64,000 bases of DNA from Sphingomonas dokdonensis (GTDB lineage: Bacteria > Pseudomonadota > Alphaproteobacteria > Sphingomonadales > Sphingomonadaceae). Below are positions 1-7,903 of this stretch, in pieces. The notes under the pieces were generated by a model, which saw only the letters and a program-made list of their open reading frames with translations, did not search any database and was not told the DNA's origin. The DNA is taken from positions 310,001 to 374,000 of the forward strand of contig NZ_NBBI01000004.1 in assembly GCF_002197685.1 (NCBI RefSeq), written 5' to 3'. The first letter of the stretch is position 1. Each line of letters starts with the position of its first letter. The translations under genes and the position numbers were made by a program.

Positions 1-594
1 GGTGAGCTTCGCCGCCGACCGCGTCGGATCGAGCGTCGTCAGCACCTCGGCCGACACGCCCTCGCCCTTCTCGACCAGGTACAGCCCGTCCTTCGCCAGC
101 ACGACGATCAGGTCGGCGACATCGCCGTCGGTCACCGGGATCTTCTCGCCAGACAATTTTCCGCCCGCCACCGTCGTGCCGATCGAGCGCGCCGTCACCG
201 GCCCCTTGCCCTCGGCCGTCGCAAAGGCGCCGATCACCTCGCCGGCTGCGATCTTCGGCAGCCACTTCGCCTTCTGCTCCTGCGAGCCGAACTTCATCAG
301 CGCCTCGGCGACGAAATAGACGGTCGAGGCGAACGGGATCGGCGCGCACGCACGGCCCAGCTCCTCCGCCAGCGCGCACAGCTCGACATGGCCGAGCCCC
401 AGCCCGCCGAACTCCTCGGGGATCGCCGCGCCCAGCCAGCCCTGCTCGGCGACGCCCTTCCACAGCGCCTCGTCATAGGCACGGTCGTCATGGTCGAGCA
501 CGCCGCGTACCACCTTGGCGTCGCACTTCGCGGCGAGGAACTTGCGCGCCTCGTCCTTCAGCATCTTCTGGTCGTCGGAATAATCGAAGTTCAC
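1..594 (-). CDS. Acyl-CoA dehydrogenase, N-terminal part (cut by window edge)
   Basis: About 198 N-terminal codons of an acyl-CoA dehydrogenase; the rest lies beyond the left edge. The enzyme would desaturate an acyl-CoA at C2-C3 with FAD, passing electrons to ETF. Visible are the family N-terminal helix (NFDYSDDQKMLKDEARKFL), the conserved GWLGAAIPEEFGGLGLG segment near residues 55-70, and the start of the middle beta domain (IGAFATAEG). The start is a GTG at 594. The catalytic Glu lies outside the window, so substrate class cannot be judged. It is followed upstream by an SDR gene on the same strand, suggesting a shared CoA-thioester catabolic operon. Confidence 0.85.
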   Translation of the reverse strand, partial: MNFDYSDDQKMLKDEARKFLAAKCDAKVVRGVLDHDDRAYDEALWKGVAEQGWLGAAIPEEFGGLGLGHVELCALAEELGRACAPIPFASTVYFVAEALMKFGSQEQKAKWLPKIAAGEVIGAFATAEGKGPVTARSIGTTVAGGKLSGEKIPVTDGDVADLIVVLAKDGLYLVEKGEGVSAEVLTTLDPTRSAAKLT

Positions 595-600
595 AACAAA

Positions 601-704
601 TCTCCCTCTCCCCTTCAGGGGAGAGGGTCGGGGAGAGGGGCTGTCATAAGCCGCCTTTCCCTGCCCCTCTCCCCAGCCCTCTCCCCGCAAGCGGGGAGAG
701 GGAG
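601..704. repeat. Pair of CTCTCCCC palindromic intergenic elements
   Basis: The gap between the SDR and the acyl-CoA dehydrogenase holds two hairpin-forming elements built on CCCTCTCCCC / GGGGAGAGGG. The first is at about 601-640 (loop TTCA), the second at about 663-704 (loop GCAAG). They are REP-like intergenic palindromes. They could act as an intra-operon attenuator or mRNA-stabilising structure. No U-tract follows, so a classical terminator is unlikely. Confidence 0.7.
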
Positions 705-708
705 TTTA

Positions 709-1497
709 TCACCGCGGCTGCATCCGGATCGCGCCGTCGAGCCGCACGTCCTCGCCGTTGAAATAACCGTTGCGCAGCATCTCAACCGCCAGCGCGGCAT
801 ATTCCTCCGCGGCGCCGAGCCGCTTGGGGAACGGCACCATGGCCGACAGCGCGGCCTTCACCTGCGGCTTCGCACGCGCCAGCAGCGGCGTGTCGAAGAT
901 GCCCGGCAGGATCGTGTTGCACCGCACGCCTTCGCTCGACAGGTCGCGCGCGACGTTCAGCGTCATGCCGATCACGCCGGCCTTGGCGGAGGCATAGGCG
1001 ACCTGCCCCATCTGCCCTTCCTCGCCCGCCACGCTGGCGGTGTTGACGATCGCGCCGCGATCCCCGTCCTCGGTCGGGTCCAGCGTCATCATGCCCGCAA
1101 CCGATCCGACGATGCAGCGGAACGAACCGACGAGGTTCAGCTCCAGCGTCTTTTGGAAATTCTCGATCGGATACGGAACGATCGATCCATCCTCCTTCGA
1201 CCGCGCGACCGTCTTGTTCGGCCCGCCAAAGCCGCCGCCGGCGCAATTCACCAGCGCGCGCTCCTGCCCGTTGGCGGCGCGCGCCTTGGCGAAGCCGGCA
1301 TCCACCGACGCCTGATCCATCACGTCGACTTCGCAGAACACCGCGCCGATCTCCTCGGCGACGCCCGGCCCGATCTCGGCATTCTTGTCGAACAGGGCGA
1401 CCTTCACGCCATGCGCGCGCAGCGCCTTGGCGGTGGCCAGCCCCAGCCCCGAGGCACCCCCGGTGATAACCGCAGCAATATCCGGTCCGAGCTTCAC
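709..1497 (-). CDS. Short-chain dehydrogenase, 3-hydroxyacyl-CoA dehydrogenase type II-like
   Basis: A 262-residue classical SDR. It has the Rossmann motif TGGASGLG at residues 12-19, NCAGGG near 84-89, and the catalytic triad Ser155, Tyr168, Lys172 (NTASVAGEEGQ...YASAK). The insertion after the NAG motif and the overall pattern resemble HSD17B10-type 3-hydroxyacyl-CoA dehydrogenases, which oxidise 3-hydroxyacyl-CoA with NAD. The GTG start at 1497 has a strong ribosome site (GGGGAGAGG) 4-6 nt upstream. It lies upstream of an acyl-CoA dehydrogenase on the same strand, fitting a beta-oxidation-like role. The exact substrate is unknown. Confidence 0.85.
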   Translation of the reverse strand: MKLGPDIAAVITGGASGLGLATAKALRAHGVKVALFDKNAEIGPGVAEEIGAVFCEVDVMDQASVDAGFAKARAANGQERALVNCAGGGFGGPNKTVARSKEDGSIVPYPIENFQKTLELNLVGSFRCIVGSVAGMMTLDPTEDGDRGAIVNTASVAGEEGQMGQVAYASAKAGVIGMTLNVARDLSSEGVRCNTILPGIFDTPLLARAKPQVKAALSAMVPFPKRLGAAEEYAALAVEMLRNGYFNGEDVRLDGAIRMQPR

Positions 1498-1552
1498 GCC
1501 CCTCTCCCCTACATCCTTGGCGGCAACCCCATCGGTTGTCCGCGATTGCAGG

Positions 1553-1566
1553 ATAACTTTAGTTAT
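1553..1566. promoter_or_regulatory. Palindrome ATAACT-TT-AGTTAT in a divergent promoter region
   Basis: A perfect 6-bp inverted repeat with a 2-bp centre lies between the divergent SDR (start 1497) and crotonase (start 1620) genes. It is the only AT-rich stretch in the 122-bp gap. It fits the size of a TetR- or GntR-type operator, as often found near acyl-CoA catabolic genes, but no regulator gene is in view here. Confidence 0.4.
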
Positions 1567-1619
1567 GTAGGATGCGCCGTCAACAGATCAGTGCAACATG
1601 CACCAAGGGGAGAGGCACC

Positions 1620-2429
1620 GTGGAATATGAGATGATCTCGGTCGAGCGCCGGGGCGAAGTCGATTGGGTGACGATGAACCGCCCGCACGTCCTGAACGCG
1701 CTGAACGACCGCCACGTCGAGGAACTGAGCCATTATTTCGGCGCGCTGCACAAGGATCGCGACTGCCGCGTCGTGGTGCTGAAGGGCGCCGGCCGTGCCT
1801 ATTGCGCCGGGCTCGACCTGCAGGAGGGCGGCCGCGCCGAATTCGACACGATCGATCGCCTCGCCCACCAGCGCTCGATCGCCGAGATCGTGATGAAGAT
1901 GCGCTATTGCCCGCAACCGATCATCAGCCTTGTCCACGGCCCGGCCTGCGGCGGCGGCTTCGCGATGGCACTGGCGTCGGACATCCGCATCGCCGGCGAA
2001 TCGGTCCGCATGAACGCCGCCTTCATCCGCATCGGCCTGTCCGCCTGCGACATCGGCGTCAGCTACTTTCTCCCCCGCCTCGTCGGCGCGAGCGTGGCGG
2101 CCGAATTCATGCTCACCGGCAATTTCATCACCGCCGATCGGGCGCTCGCCACTGGCCTCGTCAGCCGCGTCGTGCCCGATGACCAGATGGAGGAAGTCGC
2201 CGCGCCGCTGATCGAGCAGATGCTCACCACCTCGCCGATGGGCCTGCGCCTCACCAAGGAGTGCCTGCGCATGTCGATCGACGCGCCCAGCCTTGAGGCG
2301 GCGGTGGCGATGGAGGATCGCAACCAGATCCTGTGCGCCACCGCACCCGATTTCGGCGAAGGCATCAAGGCGTTCTTCGAGAAGCGCCGGCCCGATTATT
2401 CCAAGAAGAACAAGGAGCAGGCTGCATGA
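1620..2429 (+). CDS. Enoyl-CoA hydratase/isomerase (crotonase) family protein
   Basis: A 269-residue crotonase-fold protein. The oxyanion-hole segments are clear: GRAYCAGLDL at residues 59-67 and GPACGGGFAMALASDIRIAG at about 108-126. The Glu expected in the first catalytic position of true hydratases is not evident: the segment reads AAFIRIGLSACDIG. It may therefore be a divergent hydratase, isomerase or other crotonase. I chose the GTG at 1620, which has AAGGGGAGAGG upstream, over an upstream in-frame codon at 1572. The stop overlaps the next SDR start (ATGA), so the two are translationally coupled. Confidence 0.85.
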   Translation: MEYEMISVERRGEVDWVTMNRPHVLNALNDRHVEELSHYFGALHKDRDCRVVVLKGAGRAYCAGLDLQEGGRAEFDTIDRLAHQRSIAEIVMKMRYCPQPIISLVHGPACGGGFAMALASDIRIAGESVRMNAAFIRIGLSACDIGVSYFLPRLVGASVAAEFMLTGNFITADRALATGLVSRVVPDDQMEEVAAPLIEQMLTTSPMGLRLTKECLRMSIDAPSLEAAVAMEDRNQILCATAPDFGEGIKAFFEKRRPDYSKKNKEQAA

Positions 2430-3199
2430 GCGGGGGATTGGAAGGACGCGTCGCGCTGATAACCGGCGGCAGCCGCGGCATCGGGCGCGAGATCGCGCTG
2501 CGCCTCGCGCGCGACGGCGCCGACGTCGCGGTCAACTACCGCCGCGATGCCGAGGCCGCCGATGAGGTCGTGCGCGAGATCGAGGGCCTGGGTCGCCGCG
2601 CCAAGGCCTATGCCGCCTCCGTCGACCGGTTCGAGGATTGCGCGGCGATGGTCGAGGCCGTCGTCGCCGACTTCGGCGGCATCGACATCCTCGTCAACAA
2701 CGCCGGCATCGCCAGCCGCGGGCAGAGCGTCGCCGATACCGACCCGGCCGAGTTCGAGCGTGTCATGCGCACGCACTGCTTCGCCCCGCATTACATGTCG
2801 AAGCTCGTCCTTCCCTCGATGCGGACACGCGCAAAGGAAAAGGGCCGCGGCGACATCATCATGATCTCCAGCGTCGCGACGCTCTACCACGCCCCCAACG
2901 GCGCCCCCTATTCGATGGGCAAGGCCGCCGCCGAGGCGCTGGCGCTGGTGCTGTCGAAGGAGGAACGCGGCAACAACATCCGCACCAACATCGTCGCCCC
3001 GGGCCTCACCGTCACCGACATGGGCGAGCGACTGGCCAAGGCCACCCGCGGCGTCGCCGACATCCACGATCTCGCGGCGCAATCACCCTTCGGCCGCGTC
3101 TCCACCCCGGCGGACGTCGCCGCGGCGGTGGCGTATTTCGTCTCGGCCGACGGCGAATATGCCAATGGGCAGAAGATCAACCTGCACGGCGGCGGATAA
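2426..3199 (+). CDS. Short-chain dehydrogenase/reductase, 3-oxoacyl reductase (FabG)-like
   Basis: A 257-residue classical SDR. It has TGGSRGIG at residues 13-20, NNAG at 91-94, and catalytic Ser149, Tyr162 and Lys166. The C-terminal segment (EYANGQKINLHGGG) is typical of FabG-like reductases. The ATG at 2426 overlaps the crotonase stop by 4 nt; a longer reading frame from 2333 lies inside the crotonase and is not needed. It likely oxidises or reduces a 3-hydroxy/3-oxo intermediate made by the neighbouring acyl-CoA enzymes. The substrate is unknown. Confidence 0.85.
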   Translation: MSGGLEGRVALITGGSRGIGREIALRLARDGADVAVNYRRDAEAADEVVREIEGLGRRAKAYAASVDRFEDCAAMVEAVVADFGGIDILVNNAGIASRGQSVADTDPAEFERVMRTHCFAPHYMSKLVLPSMRTRAKEKGRGDIIMISSVATLYHAPNGAPYSMGKAAAEALALVLSKEERGNNIRTNIVAPGLTVTDMGERLAKATRGVADIHDLAAQSPFGRVSTPADVAAAVAYFVSADGEYANGQKINLHGGG

Positions 3200-3207
3200 G
3201 CCAGCAC

Positions 3208-3300
3208 CCGTCATCCCGGCGCGGGGCCGGGATGACGGCTGTTGATTGGCAAACGGCCGCACCAAAAACCACCGTCATGCCGGGCTCGTCCCGGCATCCA
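3208..3300. repeat. Two dispersed palindromic repeats (GTCATnCCGGG type)
   Basis: Two imperfect palindromes, at 3208-3238 and 3272-3300, form stems such as GTCATCCCGG / CCGGGATGAC. The second is nearly identical, on the opposite strand, to the element at 19157-19186. This makes it a dispersed REP-like family in this genome. They occupy most of the 156-bp gap between the convergent SDR and cfa genes and may serve as a bidirectional transcription boundary. Confidence 0.75.
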
Positions 3301-3355
3301 CCCATCCGCATATCAAACAACAACAATATAGACCGCGGCGGCCCGGCACGGCGAT

Positions 3356-4585
3356 TCAATCCCCACGCAGCGCCCGCTCGCCCTCAAACATGTAATCGCG
3401 CGTCAGCGGCACCGCATGGCGGCTCTTGGTCAGCTGCACCTGGTAATTGCACAGCCCCCCATTGCGGAACGCCGCCGCTGCCCCCGCAAGATAGAACGTC
3501 CACATGCGGAAAAACCGCTCGTCATACAGCGCGACGATCTGATCCCTCGCCGCCACCGTCCGGTCGTACCAATGGTCGAGCGTATAGGCGTAATGGACGC
3601 GCAGCACTTCGATGTCGGTCGGGAACAGCTTGCACCCCTCATACGCCGTCACGATCTCGCTCAGCGCCGGGTTATAGCCGCCTGGAAAAATATATTTCGC
3701 GGTCCAGTCGTCGGTCACCCCGGGCTTCCCCATCCGCCCGATCGTGTGCAGCAGCATCACGCCGTCGTCGCTCAGCAACTCGCGGCACTTGCGGAAGAAC
3801 GTGCGATACTGCGGCGGCCCGACATGCTCGAACATGCCGACCGAGACGATCCGGTCGAAGCTCCCCTCGACGCGGCGGTAATCGATCAGCTCGAACTTGA
3901 CGCGATCCGCCACGCCCGCTTCGGCGGCACGATCGCGCGCCACCTTCAGCTGTTCCTCGGACAGCGTCACGCCCAGCACGTCGACGTCGAAATGCTTGTG
4001 GAGGTACAGCGCCATGCCGCCCCAGCCGCAGCCGATGTCGAGCACGCGCATTCCCGGCTTCAGCGCCAGCTTGGCGGCGATATGCGCCTTTTTGTCTTCC
4101 TGTGCCTGCTCCAGGCTGTTGCCCGGATCGGTGAAATAGGCGCAGCTGTATTGCTTGTCGCGATCGAGGAAGAGGTCGTACAGCCGACCCGACAGATCAT
4201 AGTGATGCGCCACATTGCGCTTGGAGCGGCGCTCCATGTTGATCCGGTCGGCGCGATATTTCACCGCGTTGAACGTGCGCGCGGCGAGCCCCGGCTTCAG
4301 GTTCTTCTGCCCCTTCTCCCACGCATCGTTGCGCTTCAGCAGCTCGACGAGATCGCGAATGTCGCCCTGCTCGACGATCAGCCGCCCGTTCATGTAGCAT
4401 TCGCCCGCGCCCAGCGCCGGATTGCGCGCGATCGCCAGCGCCACGCCGCGGTCGGCGAAGCGGATCGTCACATCGGGAAAGTTGGGATCGGGCGTGCCAA
4501 AGGTGCGCGGCGGCGCCTTGGGACGATAAAGGGTCAGGGTGCCGCGCTTCACCGCGCGGGAGAGAAACAGGTCGATCAGTGCCAT
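3356..4585 (-). CDS. cfa: Cyclopropane-fatty-acyl-phospholipid synthase
   Basis: A 409-residue SAM-dependent enzyme that adds a methylene bridge to unsaturated acyl chains of membrane phospholipids. The SAM motif VLDIGCGWGGMALYLHKHF is followed by GVTLSEEQ. The upstream YSCAYF motif with the EQAQEDK helix is diagnostic of the Cfa family, as is the C-terminal region with HYAYTLDHWYDR. I prefer ATG 4585 (MALIDLF) over the in-frame TTG at 4603. It directly follows the molybdenum oxidoreductase gene on the same strand (18 nt), so it is probably cotranscribed. Confidence 0.93.
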   Translation of the reverse strand: MALIDLFLSRAVKRGTLTLYRPKAPPRTFGTPDPNFPDVTIRFADRGVALAIARNPALGAGECYMNGRLIVEQGDIRDLVELLKRNDAWEKGQKNLKPGLAARTFNAVKYRADRINMERRSKRNVAHHYDLSGRLYDLFLDRDKQYSCAYFTDPGNSLEQAQEDKKAHIAAKLALKPGMRVLDIGCGWGGMALYLHKHFDVDVLGVTLSEEQLKVARDRAAEAGVADRVKFELIDYRRVEGSFDRIVSVGMFEHVGPPQYRTFFRKCRELLSDDGVMLLHTIGRMGKPGVTDDWTAKYIFPGGYNPALSEIVTAYEGCKLFPTDIEVLRVHYAYTLDHWYDRTVAARDQIVALYDERFFRMWTFYLAGAAAAFRNGGLCNYQVQLTKSRHAVPLTRDYMFEGERALRGD

Positions 4586-4603
4586 CGGCCGCACCCGTAA
4601 CAA

Positions 4604-5347
4604 TCAGATGCCGGCATACCAATCGTAATCGACATTATCCTCCCAATAGCCGCCCTTGCCCTTGCCGATCCCATCGAGGCTCGCGACCGCATCGATCCGC
4701 ATCAGATATTTGGCGTGCTTGTAGCCCAGCTGCCGCTCCACCCGCAGGCGACACGGCGCACCGTTCATCACCGGCAGGAACCGATCGTTCAGCGCCCAGG
4801 CCAGGATCGTCTGCGGGTGAAAGGCATCCACCAGGTCGATCGATTCGTAGTAAGGCGCGCCGCGATATTGGTCGGCGCAGGTGAACACGATGTAGCGCGC
4901 GCCGTCGCGAATCCCCGCCGCCTTCAGCACGTCGCCCAGCGTCGGCCCCTGCCATTTCGCGATCGCGCTCCATCCTTCGACGCAATCGTGCCGCGTGATC
5001 TGCGCGCGCTGCGCAAAGGCGCCGAGGTCTTTGAGGCTCAGCGAGAGCGGCCGCGTCACCAGTCCGCCGATCTGCAAGCGCCAATCGGCAAAGTTGCCGG
5101 CACGCAGCGCGGCATAGTCCGCCGTCCCCGGATCGCGCGTGCCGTTGGGTCGAAAGAACGGCGATCGCTGCTCGGGCGTGAATTCGGGCGCCAGCGCGTT
5201 GCGGTTCACCAGCGCGCGTTGCAGCCCGCGATGCATCTCCTCGCCCATGAACAGGATGCGCCGCGCCGCCGGCTGCTGGATCACCTTGTCGCAACCGGCC
5301 AGCAACGCCGCCGAGCCGACCATCAGATTACGCCGACCCACCATCAT
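4604..5347 (-). CDS. Molybdopterin-dependent oxidoreductase, YedY/MsrP-like catalytic subunit
   Basis: A 247-residue protein of the sulfite-oxidase fold. HDCVEGW at residues 120-126 supplies the cysteine (Cys122) that ligates Mo in this family. Downstream motifs (PYYESIDLVDA, HPQTILAW, GAPCRLRVERQLGYKHAKY) are typical of YedY-like proteins. The N-terminus has a short Tat-like GRRNLMVGS followed by a lipobox, LLAGC (Cys19), so it may be an exported lipoprotein facing the periplasm. The start overlaps the stop of the cytochrome b gene (ATGA), its probable electron donor. The substrate is unknown; protein methionine sulfoxide is one possibility. Confidence 0.85.
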   Translation of the reverse strand: MMVGRRNLMVGSAALLAGCDKVIQQPAARRILFMGEEMHRGLQRALVNRNALAPEFTPEQRSPFFRPNGTRDPGTADYAALRAGNFADWRLQIGGLVTRPLSLSLKDLGAFAQRAQITRHDCVEGWSAIAKWQGPTLGDVLKAAGIRDGARYIVFTCADQYRGAPYYESIDLVDAFHPQTILAWALNDRFLPVMNGAPCRLRVERQLGYKHAKYLMRIDAVASLDGIGKGKGGYWEDNVDYDWYAGI

Positions 5348-6042
5348 GGCTTGGGCTCCTCGGGCACGCGCCACCAGCCGGTGATCATCGACCTGGTCTC
5401 ATTGATCGCCCCCGCCAGGATCACCAAAGCGAGGTGGATGACGGTGAACCCCGCCAGCCCGATCATGCACAGGAAATGGATCGACCGCGCCGACTGCCGC
5501 CCGCCGAACAGGTCCAGCAGCCACGGCATGCCAGCGTTCATGCCCGGCGACAGCGCCAGCCCGGTCAGGATCACCAGCGGCAGCAGGATGAAGATCACCG
5601 CCACATAGCTCAGTTTCTGGAAGATGTTATACGCCGTCGGATGCGCCGGATCGTGGAAGCGGAGCGCCAGATGCTCGCGCAGGTCCGCCATCAGATTGCG
5701 CGGCGACAGGTCGCTCCGCCGCACCCGCAGCTTGCGCGCGAAATGCCGGTTGGCCAGGCTCACGATCATATACGCAAGCAGCCCAAAGGCCAGCACCAGC
5801 GCGAAAAACAGATGCCACCGGCGCGAGATCGCGAGATTGTAGCTCGCCGGGATCGTCAGCCACGATGGAAAGCGCGGCAGCTCCCACCACGCCGGATCGA
5901 AGTTCGCCCCATAGCTGCCCCAATAGAGCCGCGGATGCGCATTGGAGATGCCCAGCCCCGATCCGATCAGAATGAAGATCGAGACGGCATTGATCCAATG
6001 CCACAATCGGGTCGCGAGGCGATGTCGAAAAACGGTCTTCAT
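5344..6042 (-). CDS. Cytochrome b/b561-type membrane subunit
   Basis: A 232-residue membrane protein with about four to five hydrophobic helices. Histidines lie in helices as expected for haem b binding (RLWHWINAV near residue 15, RRWHLFF, and SIHFLCM...VIHLALVI towards the C-terminus). It resembles the cytochrome b subunits of Ni-Fe hydrogenase and thiosulfate reductase more than MsrQ. ATG 6042 is preferred over the longer frame to 6189. It overlaps the molybdenum enzyme gene and should pass electrons to it from quinol. Confidence 0.85.
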   Translation of the reverse strand: MKTVFRHRLATRLWHWINAVSIFILIGSGLGISNAHPRLYWGSYGANFDPAWWELPRFPSWLTIPASYNLAISRRWHLFFALVLAFGLLAYMIVSLANRHFARKLRVRRSDLSPRNLMADLREHLALRFHDPAHPTAYNIFQKLSYVAVIFILLPLVILTGLALSPGMNAGMPWLLDLFGGRQSARSIHFLCMIGLAGFTVIHLALVILAGAINETRSMITGWWRVPEEPKP

Positions 6043-6112
6043 CGCGCGTGACGCTAGCACGAATCCACGGCGGTCACACCTCTGGCCGGCACTGACGAAG
6101 ACGAGGCCGATC

Positions 6113-6871
6113 TTATCCGTAGGCGCGCCAGAAGAACACCAAGGTGGTCGCGCCCGATACCAAAAGCGTCCACACCCGCACCGCCCCACTAGGCAGGCGC
6201 TTGCCGATATGCGCCCCCGCCCAGCCGCCGACGATCCCGCCCAGCAGCATCGGGATACACGCCGCCCAGGCGATCATGCCGAAACTGATGAAGATTACCG
6301 CCGCCGCCGCATTGGCCGTGGTCAGCATCAGCGTGCGCGGCGCAAAGGCATCGCGCGGGTTCAGCCCGGTCAGCAGGCCATAGGTTGCGGTCATCATCAG
6401 CCCGATGCCCCCGCCGAAATAGCCGCCGTACACGCCAAGCACCGCCTGCGCCGCAATCAAGGCGCGCGGCCCGATTGAGAACCGCCGCGACAGCCACACC
6501 GACGCGCGCTGCCCAAAGGCGAGAACGACGAACGCGTACAGCACCAGCCATGGCACGATCACGTCGAACGTGCTCGTCGGCGTCACCACCAGCAGCAGGC
6601 TGCCGATCAGCCCCGCCACGAACGTCACGCCCCCCAGCACGCGCAGGCTGACCCCGCCGACCGGCGCCAGCTCGTCGCGAAAGGCCCAGCTGCTCATCGC
6701 CGCGCCCGGCAGCAGCGCGAAATTGGAGGTGGCGTTGGCGATGTTCGCCGGCTGGCCGATCGCCAGCAGCGCCGGCATCGTCGCAAACGAGCCGCCGCCG
6801 GCTAGCGCATTCATCGCACCGCCGACGAAACCGGCCACCGCCATGAGGATAAGGGGAACAAGATCAAGCAC
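6113..6871 (-). CDS. TSUP family permease (TauE/SafE, sulfite exporter-like)
   Basis: A 252-residue inner-membrane protein with about eight hydrophobic helices. It carries the duplicated family motif: NALAGGGSFATMPALLAIG near the N-terminus and GGYFGGGIGLMMTATYGLL in the middle. The family moves sulfite, sulfoacetate or related organosulfur anions. The GTG start at 6871 has GAAGGG six nt upstream. Its position next to a sulfite-oxidase-fold enzyme hints at sulfur-oxyanion or sulfoxide chemistry, but this is inference from context. Confidence 0.88.
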   Translation of the reverse strand: MLDLVPLILMAVAGFVGGAMNALAGGGSFATMPALLAIGQPANIANATSNFALLPGAAMSSWAFRDELAPVGGVSLRVLGGVTFVAGLIGSLLLVVTPTSTFDVIVPWLVLYAFVVLAFGQRASVWLSRRFSIGPRALIAAQAVLGVYGGYFGGGIGLMMTATYGLLTGLNPRDAFAPRTLMLTTANAAAAVIFISFGMIAWAACIPMLLGGIVGGWAGAHIGKRLPSGAVRVWTLLVSGATTLVFFWRAYG

Positions 6872-6946
6872 GCGCCGCCCTTCGCGGGAAGCGCGCGCGA
6901 TGTCGAGCCGCTTGCGCTACCAATCACGCAAGCGGCCCGGCGAAAA

Positions 6947-7771
6947 TTACAGCCGTGTCGTGCCCGTATAGGCGAACAACAGGTCCGCATCGTCGGAGGC
7001 GTGGAGCTGCTCGGGCCCCTCCACCAGCACGCACTCACCCGCATGCCAGGCAACGCCGCCGACCACGCCCTCGCCGCGGATCGGCACCAGCCAGCCGGAT
7101 TTCCCCTCGGGCAGCGTGATGTCGCGCTTGCCGCCGTTCCAGCGTTCCAGCACGAACTTCGGCCCTTCCACCAGGATCTCGCGTCCCGGCTCGATCACGC
7201 CCGGCCGGGGCGGCGCGACATAGGGCGTCAGCTCCGCCACCGCGACGCCGTCGTCCAGGTGCAGCTCGCGCGGCCGCCCGTAATCGTACAGGCGGTAGGT
7301 CGTGTCCGAATTCTGCTGCACCTCGATCAGCGTCAGACCGGCGCCGATCGCGTGGATCACGCCCGAATGCGAATAATAGAAATCGCCCGCCTTCACCGGC
7401 TTCCAGTCGAGCTTGTGCTCGATCGATCCGTCCAGCGCACTTTCGCGCAGCTCGTCGGCGGTCATCGGCTGCTTGGGGCCGATCGCGATCGTCGAATCCG
7501 GCTTGGCATCCAGGATCAGCCAGCATTCGTCCTTGCCACGCGGCAGGCCGCGCTTCTGCGCTTCCTCGTCCGACGGGTGATCCTGCACCGACAGCTTTTC
7601 GCTGGTGAACAGATATTTGATCAGCATGTCCGGCTCATCGGGATGCGGCGACTGGAACCACACCTCGCCGATCGGCTCGCCATCGGCCGAGGGATCGGGG
7701 AAGCCCGGATATAAAGTGTGCCTGCCCCACGGCTTTTCGACGCGCTTGGTGGCCAGCAAGGTTGCAGTCAT
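6947..7771 (-). CDS. manA: Class I mannose-6-phosphate isomerase
   Basis: A 274-residue zinc isomerase linking fructose-6-P and mannose-6-P, feeding GDP-mannose and exopolysaccharide synthesis. The metal-binding segment is VQDHPSD, followed by GKDECWLI; further on come YSHSGVIHAIGAGLTLIEVQQNSDTTYRLYDYGR-type segments, hallmarks of short type-I PMIs. It is shorter than the E. coli ManA, like many alphaproteobacterial versions. ATG 7771 has GGGGAC upstream and is preferred to a longer frame starting at 7852. It is divergent from bamD. Confidence 0.9.
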   Translation of the reverse strand: MTATLLATKRVEKPWGRHTLYPGFPDPSADGEPIGEVWFQSPHPDEPDMLIKYLFTSEKLSVQDHPSDEEAQKRGLPRGKDECWLILDAKPDSTIAIGPKQPMTADELRESALDGSIEHKLDWKPVKAGDFYYSHSGVIHAIGAGLTLIEVQQNSDTTYRLYDYGRPRELHLDDGVAVAELTPYVAPPRPGVIEPGREILVEGPKFVLERWNGGKRDITLPEGKSGWLVPIRGEGVVGGVAWHAGECVLVEGPEQLHASDDADLLFAYTGTTRL

Positions 7772-7903
7772 GTGTGTCCCCGCAATGATCGGCTTTGTCT
7801 CTATCCTCTGAACGCCGCCCGAACCAATGCGTTTCGCGCCATATCCGATCACACGCGTTTCAGCATTGTTCGCACGCGCGGCCCTGCGCTAAAGGCCACC
7901 ACG

